The notes beneath the pieces are model-generated. The model did not search any database, was not told where the DNA came from, and worked only from the letters and a program-made list of their open reading frames with translations. A stretch of 64,000 bases of DNA from the NCBI RefSeq assembly GCF_026008495.1, contig NZ_BQUN01000112.1, positions 1-64,000 of the forward strand, in the 5' to 3' direction. A program made the translations under genes and the position numbers. Shown piece after piece: positions 49,171 through 57,674 of this stretch (the first letter of the stretch is position 1; every line of letters starts with the position of its first letter). This stretch comes from Streptomyces sp. A012304. GTDB lineage: Bacteria > Actinomycetota > Actinomycetes > Streptomycetales > Streptomycetaceae.

Positions 49171-50036
49171 CGCCGGTCCTCCGGCGCCGCCACGACGTCG
49201 TTCCGGAGAACCCCGACGCCCGATACCTCGATCTCGGTCACGTCGCCGGGGACGAGGAGGCGCGGCGGCTTCGCGGTCAGTCCGATACCGCCGGGTGTCC
49301 CGGTGGCGATCACGTCGCCGGGGGCCAGGGTGGTGAACCCCGTGACGTACCCCAGAATGGCCGTGAAATCGAAGACGAGTCGGTCCAGTGTGGCGTCCTG
49401 CCGCAGCTCGCCGTTGACCCGTGTGGTCAGCCGTACCGATCCGAGGTCGTCGAACTCGTCCAGCGTGACCAGCCACGGACCGAAGGAACCGACGCCGCGG
49501 AAGTTCTTGCCGGGCAGCCACTGGCTGTTGTGCAGCTGCCAGTCCCGGACGCTCAGGTCGTTGTAGCAGGACAGACCCGCGATCGCCGCCCGTGCGTCGG
49601 CGTCCGTCTCGATCACCGACACATGACGGCCGATGACGATCGCGACCTCTCCTTCGTAGTCCAGCTGCCTGGTGTTCGGCGGATGCACGACGGGCTGTTC
49701 GTGACCGACCTGGGTGTCGGCGAACCGGCTGAAGATGGTCGGGTGTTCGGGCTTGTCGACGTGCCCGGTCTCCTCCCGGTGGTCGACGTAGTTGACGCCC
49801 ACACACAGGATCTTCGCCGGGTCCGGGACCGGCGGAAGGTACTCGATCTCGGCCAGCGAGTGGGTGGCCTCGCGGCCGGCGCTGAGTTGCCTGAGGCGGC
49901 CCGTGAGATCGCGTTCCAGGAGCTCCCGGATCGAGGTGGCCTCTCCGCCGAGTGCCTCGGCGCCGTCGATGACGCCGCCGGCCGCCAGGACGCCGAACGA
50001 CACCTTGTCGCCGATGCGGTACGTGAGCAGTTTCAT
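49167..50036 (-). CDS. fumarylacetoacetate hydrolase family protein
   Basis: A 289-residue FAH-fold protein. Metal ligands lie in LDYEGEVAIVIG (the E-x-E pair) and the later Asp of SVRDWQ. KILCVGVNYVDHREETG opens the catalytic domain, and PGDVIATGTPGGIGL closes it. It would hydrolyse a beta-diketo acid such as fumarylacetoacetate or an acylpyruvate. With the homogentisate dioxygenase of this island it could carry the final C-C cleavage. It is shorter than true FAH (about 420 residues), so a related diketo-acid substrate is more likely. Confidence 0.88.
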   Translation of the reverse strand: MKLLTYRIGDKVSFGVLAAGGVIDGAEALGGEATSIRELLERDLTGRLRQLSAGREATHSLAEIEYLPPVPDPAKILCVGVNYVDHREETGHVDKPEHPTIFSRFADTQVGHEQPVVHPPNTRQLDYEGEVAIVIGRHVSVIETDADARAAIAGLSCYNDLSVRDWQLHNSQWLPGKNFRGVGSFGPWLVTLDEFDDLGSVRLTTRVNGELRQDATLDRLVFDFTAILGYVTGFTTLAPGDVIATGTPGGIGLTAKPPRLLVPGDVTEIEVSGVGVLRNDVVAAPEDRR

Positions 50037-50048
50037 CGGTGCTTCTCC

Positions 50049-50285
50049 TCATGGATTCCTGGCCGGAAGCGAGCGGGACGAGTCACGCCGAGTCGCGGCC
50101 TGATCAGGCGCTCTTGCAATGCGCGCGGATGTGATCCGCGTCAATGTCCGCCCGAGCCCGTCCTCGACCGCGGCGCGCGACCGCGTCGCATCGAGGCCGA
50201 CGACATCGACGTGCAACCGGCCGAAGCCGTCGGAGTCCACCAGCGAGACCGGCCGGTCGGGGGCATCGGCGATACGGACGAACAT
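50049..50285 (-). CDS. 78-residue protein of unknown function
   Basis: A small gene with a strong AAGGAG eight bases before its ATG, set between the flavin reductase and FAH genes of the same operon. The N-terminal half reads MFVRIADAPDRPVSLVDSDG, then FGRLHVDVVGLDATRSRAAVEDG and looks like a compact alpha/beta unit. The C-terminal tail is basic and disordered. No family was recognised. The antisense frame is open but not protein-like. Confidence 0.7.
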   Translation of the reverse strand: MFVRIADAPDRPVSLVDSDGFGRLHVDVVGLDATRSRAAVEDGLGRTLTRITSARIARAPDQAATRRDSSRSLPARNP

Positions 50286-50382
50286 CTGCGGTTCTCCTTG
50301 CCCTGTGAGCCATGACGCGCCGGCCGCCGCGAGCGACGGGCCGAACGCCCGGTGAGGTTCACGGCGTTCAAGCCACGGGCGG

Positions 50383-50910
50383 TCAGGCGGCGCCCATGTA
50401 ACGGCGACGGTGGAACACCAGCGGTCTCTCTCCCGGTACCGCGTCGAGGTCGGCGACCTCACCGAGAACGATGAAGTGGTCCCCGGCCTCGTGCAGCGTC
50501 GTGATCCGGCAGTCGATCCACGCCGCCACTCCCTCCAGCACCGGGGAGCCGGTGGCCGGTGCCGGACGCCAGGACAGGCCGGCGAACTTGTCGGCGCCAC
50601 TCGTGGCGAACGCCTGGGAAACGTGTTGCTGGTTCACGGTCAGCACGTTCGCGCAGAAGGCGCCGGCCTGTCGTATACGTCGGAAGCTGCTCGACGTCGC
50701 CGCGGGCAGAAAGCCGACCAGGGGTGGATCCAGCGACACCGAGAGGAAGGTGCCGACGGCCAGCCCGACCGGCTCGCCGCGGTCCAAGGCGGTCACCACC
50801 ACAACGCTGGTGGGCACCGCGGAGAGGACGTCGCGGAAACGGGCGGCTTCCAGGGGTGCTTCGCTCCCGGAAGAGCGGCTCTCGGAGGCCGGTGATGATG
50901 TCCATGCCAT
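50383..50910 (-). CDS. flavin reductase (HpaC type)
   Basis: A 175-residue flavin reductase-like split-barrel protein: FRDVLSAVPTSVVVVTALDRG, GLAVGTFLSVSLDPPLVGFLPA, GAFCANVLTVNQQHVSQAFA and GDHFIVLGEVADL. It would supply FADH2 or FMNH2 to one of the island's two-component monooxygenases (the acyl-CoA-dehydrogenase-like one at 56353 or the luciferase-like one at 54144). AAGGA precedes the ATG at 50910. It is first in the leftward operon. Confidence 0.9.
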   Translation of the reverse strand: MAWTSSPASESRSSGSEAPLEAARFRDVLSAVPTSVVVVTALDRGEPVGLAVGTFLSVSLDPPLVGFLPAATSSSFRRIRQAGAFCANVLTVNQQHVSQAFATSGADKFAGLSWRPAPATGSPVLEGVAAWIDCRITTLHEAGDHFIVLGEVADLDAVPGERPLVFHRRRYMGAA

Positions 50911-51392
50911 CGTTGCAGTCCTTTTCGGTCAGGCGGGGGCCACGTCGTCGCAGAGAGTGCGCACGGCAGGCAGCACCTCAGCGGCGAACAGCTCCCAGGT
51001 AGGGCTGGTTGTACGACGGATCACTCAGCAGCGCACCTGCGGGTCGGGCATCACCACCGGACGCGTTCGGCGGCGCGGGCGATGCCCGGCTGACTCAGGC
51101 CGAGGTCGGCCCGGTGACGGGCGACGAATTCCATCGGGGATGGCGTCGGGGGTCATCACCACGCTGTACAACCTCCTCGGATCGGCTCTCGCCGACCGGA
51201 CCACCTGGACCGCGGCCATGCGCGAACCGTCCGGCGACGCCCTTGGGAAGCCAAGCCGAACGTAACATAGACATGTCTGTCTTGAAAATAAACATTTCTA
51301 TTGACGCTTGAGATGTTCCATGCTCCGATCAGAGGCACGGTTCAGTAGTGGTCCGCCGGATGCCCGCCCGCGCCGCCTGTTTGGAGAACACC
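50911..51392. promoter_or_regulatory. divergent control region of the aromatic island
   Basis: This 480-base gap separates the leftward and rightward operons. It contains a gene relic (50932-51000) and an AT-rich core near 51260-51305 with the perfect palindrome AGACATGTCT (51269-51278), a likely operator. TTGAAA (51282) and TTGACG (51301) are candidate -35 boxes without good -10 partners. Frames crossing the rest look antisense or random. Confidence 0.55.
50932..51000 (-). pseudogene. possible tail of a luciferase-like monooxygenase
   Basis: A short frame ending in a stop reads WELFAAEVLPAVRTLCDDVAP, typical of the last helix of LLM-class flavin oxidoreductases. Upstream the frame quickly meets stops, so only the end of a former gene remains. 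Confidence 0.4.
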
Positions 51393-51995
51393 ATGACCGA
51401 GTTCGATCCCGCCCGTACCGCTCTCATCAACATCCACTGGCAGTACGACATCGTGAAACCCGAGGGTGTCTTCGGACCGTTCTTCGCCGAGGGCGTCGAG
51501 CGGCACGGCCTGATCGCCAAGAACGCGCGGCTCAGGAAGGCGGCCCGAGCCGCAGGTGCCGCCGTGATCCACGTCCGGACGGCCTTCCGCCCCGGCTACA
51601 CCGATCTGATCGTCAACAGCCCTCTGCTGGCCCTGGTGGAGGAGCGCAAGGCCCTCGTCGAGGGAACACGTGGCGCCGAACTCATCGAGGAGCTCACGCC
51701 CGAGATCGGGGAGGTGGTCATCACCCATACCCGCCTCACCGGCTTCCACGGCACCGACCTCGACGGGATCCTGCGCGGCAGGGGCATCGACACCGTCGTC
51801 TTCTCCGGCGTCGCCACCGACCACGCCGTCCAGGGCACCGCCCGCGAGGCGGTCAACCACGGCTACCGCACCCTCATCGTCTCCGACGCGTGCTCGACGA
51901 CCAACGACGAGGCGCACCAGGCCGCCCTGGACACCTTCACGCTGCTGGGCGAGATCGTCACCACCGAAGACGTCGTGGCCGCCTTCTCCCGATGA
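51393..51995 (+). CDS. isochorismatase-fold protein lacking the catalytic triad
   Basis: A 200-residue member of the isochorismatase/cysteine-hydrolase fold by overall pattern: TALINIHWQ, VIHVRTAFRPGY, THTRLTGFHGTDLDGILRGRGID, FSGVATDHAVQGTAREAVNHGY. The catalytic Asp (IDMQ in relatives) is His15, the Lys is His112, and the nucleophilic Cys (GVATxxCV) is Ala145. Phenazine-type isochorismatases lack Cys but keep Asp and Lys; here all three are gone. It may be a binding protein, or use its histidines differently. GGAG lies six bases before ATG 51393. It is first in the rightward operon. Confidence 0.85.
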   Translation: MTEFDPARTALINIHWQYDIVKPEGVFGPFFAEGVERHGLIAKNARLRKAARAAGAAVIHVRTAFRPGYTDLIVNSPLLALVEERKALVEGTRGAELIEELTPEIGEVVITHTRLTGFHGTDLDGILRGRGIDTVVFSGVATDHAVQGTAREAVNHGYRTLIVSDACSTTNDEAHQAALDTFTLLGEIVTTEDVVAAFSR

Positions 51996-52037
51996 GCCGC
52001 GCACACCACGAGAACACCAAGACGGAGGAGTAGGCCG

Positions 52038-52898
52038 ATGTCGCCCATCACACCGCGGACCCGCATGCAGTACGTCCGCCCCTTCGACCCGGACCAGGCC
52101 ATCGACACGGGATTCCCCGGCTACCGCGCCCAGTTCCTCTCCCATCTGGAGAGCACGATCCTGATCAACAGCCGCATCGAGGAGGGCGGTTGTGGCCCCG
52201 GCCTGCACTACCACCACGTCGATCAGCTGTACTACCTGGTCGAGGGAACCATGAACGTCCAGCTGGGGCACGAGGTCCAGCACATCGACGCCGGCACCCT
52301 CGTGTTCATCCCCGCGGGGCTGGCACACCGCAACTGGAACGACGGGCCGGGCGCCGAGACCCACTTCGAGATGCTGATCCCCGCTCCCGGGCCGATGGCC
52401 CAGCTGGCGTACATGGTGGACTCTCCCGACGACGTACCGGCCTCCCACCGCACCGACCACCCCGGGTACACCCAGCGCGTCGATCCCGACACCCTGGACG
52501 AGCCGATGCCGGGTCTCAAGATGGTCGCTCTGGCCGGCCCCGCGACCGGCGCGCGGCACTCCGTCGTCAACTACATGGAGGTCGCCCCGGGTGGGGCGGG
52601 TCCGGGCACCCACATCCACGCCTTCGACCAGTACTACCTGGTGCTGGAGGGGGAACTGACCGTCGAGGTCGCACTGGAGAAGCATGTCGTGGGCCCCCGC
52701 ACGCTGGTGGTGCTGCCCGCCGGCGTGCCGCACCGGCAGTACAACGCGGGCACGGTGACAGAGAAGCACCTGGCGGTCCTCTCACCCGCGCCCGAGCCGG
52801 TGAAGCCCTGGGACAGCGGTGTGGACTTCAGCGCCAATGGCGACGACGCCACCGGCCCGCAGTCCGTCTTCGAGCAGATCGGAGCGGGGCGGTCATGA
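52038..52898 (+). CDS. bicupin protein
   Basis: A 286-residue protein with two cupin folds. Each has the His-x-His motif followed by Gln where Glu is usual: GLHYHHVDQLYYLVEG with PAGLAHRNW, and THIHAFDQYYLVLEG with PAGVPHRQY. It could be a metal-dependent dioxygenase, isomerase or sensor. The shared Gln substitution suggests one conserved altered metal site. Its stop overlaps the next start (ATGA). Its exact function is unknown. Confidence 0.85.
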   Translation: MSPITPRTRMQYVRPFDPDQAIDTGFPGYRAQFLSHLESTILINSRIEEGGCGPGLHYHHVDQLYYLVEGTMNVQLGHEVQHIDAGTLVFIPAGLAHRNWNDGPGAETHFEMLIPAPGPMAQLAYMVDSPDDVPASHRTDHPGYTQRVDPDTLDEPMPGLKMVALAGPATGARHSVVNYMEVAPGGAGPGTHIHAFDQYYLVLEGELTVEVALEKHVVGPRTLVVLPAGVPHRQYNAGTVTEKHLAVLSPAPEPVKPWDSGVDFSANGDDATGPQSVFEQIGAGRS

Positions 52899-54112
52899 CC
52901 GATCTGCATGGTGGTTACCGACCGCGCCCGGAGCAACTGGCATTGAAGCGGGGCGCGGTGGACTTCTCCGACGACGCCGGTGTGGCCGCCATCATGAAGC
53001 TCGTCGGGGACGCGGAGCTGCCGCCGGTGGCGGAGACCGCCGCTGAGCCCTTCGTGGGGATCACGACCGACGGGCAGCCCCTGACCGACCTCTTCACCCT
53101 GGCCGACGAGGGTGCCCCGACCGAGCGGGCGGTGCGCGAGGCGCTGGGTTATCTGGGCCGGCTCACGGCAGCGCAACAGGCGCTCGGCGTGCTGCCGGTC
53201 GACGCCACCGAATGGCGGCTGTGGTCCAACGCGTTTCTGACGTTCCCCGAACACGGCCTGCTGTTGCAGGAGTTGCCCGGGCCAGTGCGTGAGTCGGCGC
53301 TGTCGGTGATCGAAGCCACCATCAGCCCCGAAGGTTACGAGCTGCTGCGTCAGGCGATGCGTCTCAACGCCGAACTGGGGGAACTGGTCGGCAGGTACCC
53401 GGACACACTCACCGAGTACTGCTACCGGTTCACCCTGTTCGGCGAGCCGTCGCTCGAACAGCCGTGGGGCTGGCAACTGGCGGGGCACCACATCGATCTG
53501 CACGCGCTCTTCATCGGCGGCCAGTTGGTGCTCACACCCACCTTCCTCGGCGTGGAGTTCGGCGGTGAGGCCGTGTTCGCCGACCAACGCGAGCGGGCCC
53601 GGGAGTTCATGGAGTCCCTGAGCGCGCCACAGCGCGACCGGGCCCTGCTGTACGGCTCGATGCTGTCCGCGGACCTTCCCCCCGAACTGTCCGGCATCGT
53701 CGACGGCCGCCACCGCACGGCAGCGGGCCGGGACAACCGCGTGCTCCCGTACGTGGGGCTGGCGGGCGACCGGCTGACGCCGGGTCAGCGAGAGCTGCTG
53801 TTGTCGCTCACGGACCCCTATCTGGAGGCGCTGCCCCCACAGCCTCGTGCGCACCGCCGGAACCAGATCGAGCGCTTCCTCGACGACACCCACCTGGGGT
53901 GGATCGGGACGTGGGAACCCGGCGCGCCCTTCTACTACCGGGTGCACAGTCCGGTCGTGCTCATCGAGTACGACAACCACGCCGGCATCTTCCTCGACAA
54001 CGACGAGCCGGAGCCGTACCACGTGCACACCATCGTGCGCACCCCCAACGGCGGCGACTACGGCAAGGACCTGCTGCGGCAGCACTACGCACACCAGCAC
54101 CCGCACACGTGA
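52895..54112 (+). CDS. DUF3500 family protein
   Basis: A 405-residue protein matching the DUF3500 pattern. The C-terminal half has GWQLAGHHIDLHALFIGGQLV, TPTFLGVEFGGEAVF, YYRVHSPVVLIEYDNHAGIFL and PYHVHTIVRTPNGGDYGKDLL. Clustered His and acidic residues (GHHIDLH, EYDNHAG, YHVHTI) look like a metal-binding hydrolase or oxygenase centre, but no function is established for the family that I know of. There is no signal peptide. It is coupled to the bicupin and placed before the LLM oxygenase, so a catabolic role is likely. Confidence 0.8.
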   Translation: MTDLHGGYRPRPEQLALKRGAVDFSDDAGVAAIMKLVGDAELPPVAETAAEPFVGITTDGQPLTDLFTLADEGAPTERAVREALGYLGRLTAAQQALGVLPVDATEWRLWSNAFLTFPEHGLLLQELPGPVRESALSVIEATISPEGYELLRQAMRLNAELGELVGRYPDTLTEYCYRFTLFGEPSLEQPWGWQLAGHHIDLHALFIGGQLVLTPTFLGVEFGGEAVFADQRERAREFMESLSAPQRDRALLYGSMLSADLPPELSGIVDGRHRTAAGRDNRVLPYVGLAGDRLTPGQRELLLSLTDPYLEALPPQPRAHRRNQIERFLDDTHLGWIGTWEPGAPFYYRVHSPVVLIEYDNHAGIFLDNDEPEPYHVHTIVRTPNGGDYGKDLLRQHYAHQHPHT

Positions 54113-54143
54113 CGGAGGAGCGCGCACCGGAAGGAGAACCGCC

Positions 54144-55208
54144 ATGGACGTTGGTTTCCTGTTCAACATCCGCCGTCACCCCGAGGAGCAGCGCAGCCTG
54201 CGGCAGGTCTACCAGGACCACATCGACGACGTCGTCCACGCCGAGAGGCTCGGATTCACCCACGCCTGGGCCGGCGAACACCACTTCGCCTGGGACCAGG
54301 CGACGCCCGGACTGTTCCCGGTGCTGGCCGCGGTCGCCCAACGGACCAGCACGATCCGCATCGGTACCTACGTGACCGTACTGCCCTACCACCACCCGCT
54401 CCGGGTGGCCGAGGACGCCGCGGTGCTCGACATCCTCTCCGGGGGCAGATGCGAACTCACCGTGGGCGCCGGGTCGTTCTACGAGGAGTTCCGCTCCTAC
54501 GACGTCGACGCCGCCGAACGCTTCGGCCGCCTCTACGAGGGGCTGGACGTCATCCTCAAGTGTTTCACCGAGGACGAGTTCAGCCATGAGGGCAAGTACT
54601 TCACCTTCCCCGACGTGCGGATGACCACCAAGCCGCTGCAGGAGAGGCTGCCGGTCTGGGTCGCCGCCAGCGGTCCCGTCGGAGTGAAGCGTGTCGCGCG
54701 CCGCGGACTGAACGTCGCCGGCGCTTCCATGTTCGGTCCGCAGCTCATGGACCTGTTCGACAGCGAGCTGCGCGCCCATGGGTACGACCCCGCCGACCAC
54801 GGATCAGGGCTCCTGTCCATGGTGCACGTCGCCGAGGACGAGGACCGGGCGTGGGCCGAGGCCGCCCGCGGAGTCCACCACTGGCTCACCTTCCTCGCCG
54901 GCCACGAATGGGTCGGGCTCGAATTCACCGGCGGCACACTCGACGTCCCCGCACCCGACCGACTGCGCGACTGGGCCGCCCACTCACCGATCCCGTACCA
55001 CGTCGGCACGCCCGACCAGGTCGCGGAGTCACTGCTCAAGCGGGTCGGGTCGGCGCGTAACACGAACCTCGCCCTTTCCTTCCGCCAGGTGTTCATGGAC
55101 ACGGCCACGGTCCACCACTCCATGGACCTGTTCGCCGCACACGTCATGCCCGCACTCCGGGCCTGGCAGCACCCGGCGGACACCGCCGACCTTCGTTCGG
55201 ACAAATGA
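54144..55208 (+). CDS. LLM-class flavin-dependent monooxygenase
   Basis: A 354-residue bacterial-luciferase-fold oxidoreductase: DVGFLFNIRRHPEEQ, GFTHAWAGEHHFAWDQATPG, RIGTYVTVLPYHHPLRVAEDAAVLDILSGGRCELTVGAG (by key residues) and RLPVWVAASGPVGVKRVARRG. It would use reduced flavin, probably from the reductase at 50383, for a hydroxylation or Baeyer-Villiger step. AAGGAG is seven bases before ATG 54144. F420 use cannot be excluded. Confidence 0.9.
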   Translation: MDVGFLFNIRRHPEEQRSLRQVYQDHIDDVVHAERLGFTHAWAGEHHFAWDQATPGLFPVLAAVAQRTSTIRIGTYVTVLPYHHPLRVAEDAAVLDILSGGRCELTVGAGSFYEEFRSYDVDAAERFGRLYEGLDVILKCFTEDEFSHEGKYFTFPDVRMTTKPLQERLPVWVAASGPVGVKRVARRGLNVAGASMFGPQLMDLFDSELRAHGYDPADHGSGLLSMVHVAEDEDRAWAEAARGVHHWLTFLAGHEWVGLEFTGGTLDVPAPDRLRDWAAHSPIPYHVGTPDQVAESLLKRVGSARNTNLALSFRQVFMDTATVHHSMDLFAAHVMPALRAWQHPADTADLRSDK

Positions 55209-55230
55209 TCAATCAATGGGGAGATACACC

Positions 55231-56115
55231 ATGCGTGCTGCAGTAGTGAACAGCTTCGGCGGACCCGAAGTCGTGGAGATCGTGGACACCGAGGTGCCCG
55301 AGCCGTCGGCGGGAGAGGTGCGGATCAAGGTGGCGGCAGCCGCGCTGAACCCGTGTGACGTCGCGGCGCGGTCCGGGGCCTACGGGGGAGCGGGACAGCG
55401 GATAGGACTCGGCTGGGACGTCGCCGGGACCATCGACGCGGTCGGCGAGGGAAGCGACTGGAACGTCGGCGACAAGGTCGTGGCACTCTTCTTCGGCCTG
55501 ATCAAGCGGCTGGGCACGCACGCCGAATACGTCGTCGTGCCCGCGGACTCCGTCGCCGGGGCGCCCAAGACCCTGGACTCGACCCACGCCGCGACCCTGC
55601 CGCTGAACACGCTGACCGCGCTCCAGGCCCTGGAGCTCCTGGAGCTGACGGAGGGACAGTCGCTCCTGGTGACCGGTGCCGCGGGTGCGGTCGGCGCGTA
55701 CGCCGTGCAGCTCGCCGTCCGCCGCGGGATCGTGGTGACGGGGCTGGCGCGGGAAGGCGACGCGGAGTTCGTACGGTCGCTGGGGGCGGCGCATGCCACG
55801 AGCGGAGAGCCGAAGAGCTTCGACGCGGTCCTCGACGCGGCGGTCCTCGGTGAGCGGGCCCTCGCATGGGTGCGGGACGGTGGAGCCTATGTCGGCCTCC
55901 TGCCGCCCCTGCTGCCGGCGGCCGAGCGCGGCGTACGGACCAGTGCCATCGAGGTGAACGCCGACGGGGCGAGCCTGGCCGAGCTGGTCCGGCTTGCGGA
56001 CGAGGGGGCGCTGACCCCTCGCGTGGCCGGGACCTACGCCCTGGAGGAAGCGGCGAAGGCGCACGCCCGGTTCGCGGAGGGCGGGGTGCGGGGGCGGCTG
56101 GTGCTGCTTCCCTGA
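55231..56115 (+). CDS. MDR-family quinone oxidoreductase / alcohol dehydrogenase
   Basis: A 294-residue medium-chain dehydrogenase: MRAAVVNSFGGPEVVEIVD, NPCDVAARSGAYGG, LGWDVAGTIDAVGEGS, LLVTGAAGAVGAYAVQLA (the nucleotide site AAGAVG) and a C-terminal GRLVLLP. No structural-zinc Cys cluster is present, so it is of the zinc-free quinone-reductase type. GGGGAG precedes ATG 55231. It would reduce a quinone or enone intermediate of the pathway. Confidence 0.88.
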   Translation: MRAAVVNSFGGPEVVEIVDTEVPEPSAGEVRIKVAAAALNPCDVAARSGAYGGAGQRIGLGWDVAGTIDAVGEGSDWNVGDKVVALFFGLIKRLGTHAEYVVVPADSVAGAPKTLDSTHAATLPLNTLTALQALELLELTEGQSLLVTGAAGAVGAYAVQLAVRRGIVVTGLAREGDAEFVRSLGAAHATSGEPKSFDAVLDAAVLGERALAWVRDGGAYVGLLPPLLPAAERGVRTSAIEVNADGASLAELVRLADEGALTPRVAGTYALEEAAKAHARFAEGGVRGRLVLLP

Positions 56116-56242
56116 CAGGCCTTGGTCCTCCGTACCCAAGGTGGCCTGGCGGGTCTCGTGCCTGGCCGGGGATTCTCCGGCCAGGACGCCCGCCGGGCAC
56201 GTGGTCCAGAGCGCATCGAAGGACATCTGCGAAACAAACAAC

Positions 56243-56257
56243 GCCATCTCTGATGGC
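56243..56257. promoter_or_regulatory. inverted repeat upstream of the ACAD-type oxygenase
   Basis: GCCATC-tct-GATGGC is a perfect 6-bp inverted repeat within the 237-base gap before 56353, an operator candidate. Nothing else is seen in the gap. Confidence 0.35.
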
Positions 56258-56352
56258 TCCACCGAGGACCCGCCGAGGTTGACGGCCTGCCCGTTCGACC
56301 GTTCCCGCGGCCCTCGCACCGAACAGCGTAGTTCTCCCGGATAGAGGTTCCC

Positions 56353-57561
56353 ATGACCACCATTTCCGATGTGCCCGGCGTGACCGGCACCGACTCCGCC
56401 GCCGGCCGCGACCGGCTGCTCGCCGCCCTGGACGCGGCCGCCGCCGAGCTCCAGGTCGAAGGCCCGGCCTGCGATGAAGCGGGCATGCTCACGGACCGCA
56501 CGATGGAGTTGCTGCGAGACATCGGCATGGGCTGGATGTATGTCAGCAAGGACCTGGGCGGCCTGGACTTGGGAGCTGGCGACTCAGCCGTGGTCTTCGA
56601 ACGCATCGCCTACATCGACGGGCCGATCGGCTGGACAGGGGGAATCTTCGCGGGCGTCGGCCTGCTCGCGGCGCTCTTCGAGAAGTCCGCCGCGAAAGCA
56701 CTCCTGGCCGACGGGGCGCCGAACTGTTCCGCGACCGCCTACCCCAGCGGACGCGCCGTGCGGGTCGAGGGCGGCTACCGGCTCACCGCGTCCTACTCGT
56801 ACTGCAGCGGACTTCCGAACGCCGACTACGTGTTCTGCAACTCCCTGGTCTTCGACGGCGACCAGCCCGTCCCCGGTCCTCCGCTCATGTTTCTCGTACC
56901 GGCCTCGGCGGCCACCCTCCAGGGCAACTGGGACACGATGGGGCTCCGCGGCACCGGCTCCGTCGACTTCACCGTCACCGACTACTTCGTTCCGGATCAC
57001 CACGCCGTCTCGCTGTTCCCCCCGCCGGGGACGTCCGGGCTCGCCGCAGCCGGCTTGCTGGTAGCGGTTCACCTCGGGCGCCAGGCGTGGGCGTCCGGCA
57101 CCACCCGTCGACTCCTCGACGAGATCGCCGCCCACGCGAGCCGTGAGCCCAGGCCCGGGGCGACCCGGCTCGCGGACAACCCGGTCTTCCGCACCGAATA
57201 CGCGGACTTCGAACTGGCGTACCGCTCCGCTCGTGCACTCGGGGCCGAAGTCTTCGCCGAGATCGACGCCACGGTGGCACGTGGGGAGCCCCTCAGCCGT
57301 CGGCAGAACACTCTGCTCGCCGGCGCCAGCGTGCACATGCACGACATCTGCCGCGATGTCGCCGTGTGGGCGTTCAACAAGGCGGGAGGCACCGCACTGC
57401 GCGCCGGAACGCTTCAGCGTGTCGTCCGCGACGCCCTCTCCGGGTGTCAGCACGCGGTGGCCGGCCGCAGCCTGCTGCCGGACATCGGTCATGAGCTCGT
57501 CGGTGCGCCGCCGGAGCTGCAGTGGATCGGAACGACACTGGGTGCGCTTCCCGGGAAGTGA
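56353..57561 (+). CDS. acyl-CoA-dehydrogenase-fold flavin monooxygenase
   Basis: A 402-residue protein with the acyl-CoA dehydrogenase fold but features of the group D flavin monooxygenases (HsaA, HpaB-C2 type): no CoA-binding C-terminal Glu motif, GGYRLTASYSYCSGLPNADYVFC in the middle domain, GNWDTMGLRGTGSVDFTVTDYFVP, and HMHDICRDVAVWAFNKAGGTALRAG at the end (by key residues). FADH2 from the reductase at 50383 would allow hydroxylation of an aromatic ring. A true acyl-CoA dehydrogenase is the alternative. GAGG lies upstream of ATG 56353. Confidence 0.8.
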   Translation: MTTISDVPGVTGTDSAAGRDRLLAALDAAAAELQVEGPACDEAGMLTDRTMELLRDIGMGWMYVSKDLGGLDLGAGDSAVVFERIAYIDGPIGWTGGIFAGVGLLAALFEKSAAKALLADGAPNCSATAYPSGRAVRVEGGYRLTASYSYCSGLPNADYVFCNSLVFDGDQPVPGPPLMFLVPASAATLQGNWDTMGLRGTGSVDFTVTDYFVPDHHAVSLFPPPGTSGLAAAGLLVAVHLGRQAWASGTTRRLLDEIAAHASREPRPGATRLADNPVFRTEYADFELAYRSARALGAEVFAEIDATVARGEPLSRRQNTLLAGASVHMHDICRDVAVWAFNKAGGTALRAGTLQRVVRDALSGCQHAVAGRSLLPDIGHELVGAPPELQWIGTTLGALPGK

Positions 57562-57602
57562 CCGCGCGCGTCCATGAAGGGGCGGCTTGATCGGTGACAG
57601 AA

Positions 57603-57640
57603 CTGGGCGGTTGGTTCGGGGTTCCGAACCAACCGCCCAG
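57603..57640. terminator. bidirectional terminator
   Basis: CTGGGCGGTTGGTTCGG (57603-57619) and CCGAACCAACCGCCCAG (57624-57640) are perfect 17-bp arms with a GGTT loop, between convergent operons. ATTCATG follows. Confidence 0.9.
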
Positions 57641-57674
57641 ATTCATGACGCTGTCGCCACGCTCCCGCGAGATC

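Noticed and set aside
51009-51311. 100-residue plus-strand frame in the island promoter gap
   Set aside because: Its composition is random-looking, it has no ribosome binding site, and it covers the operator-like AT-rich core.
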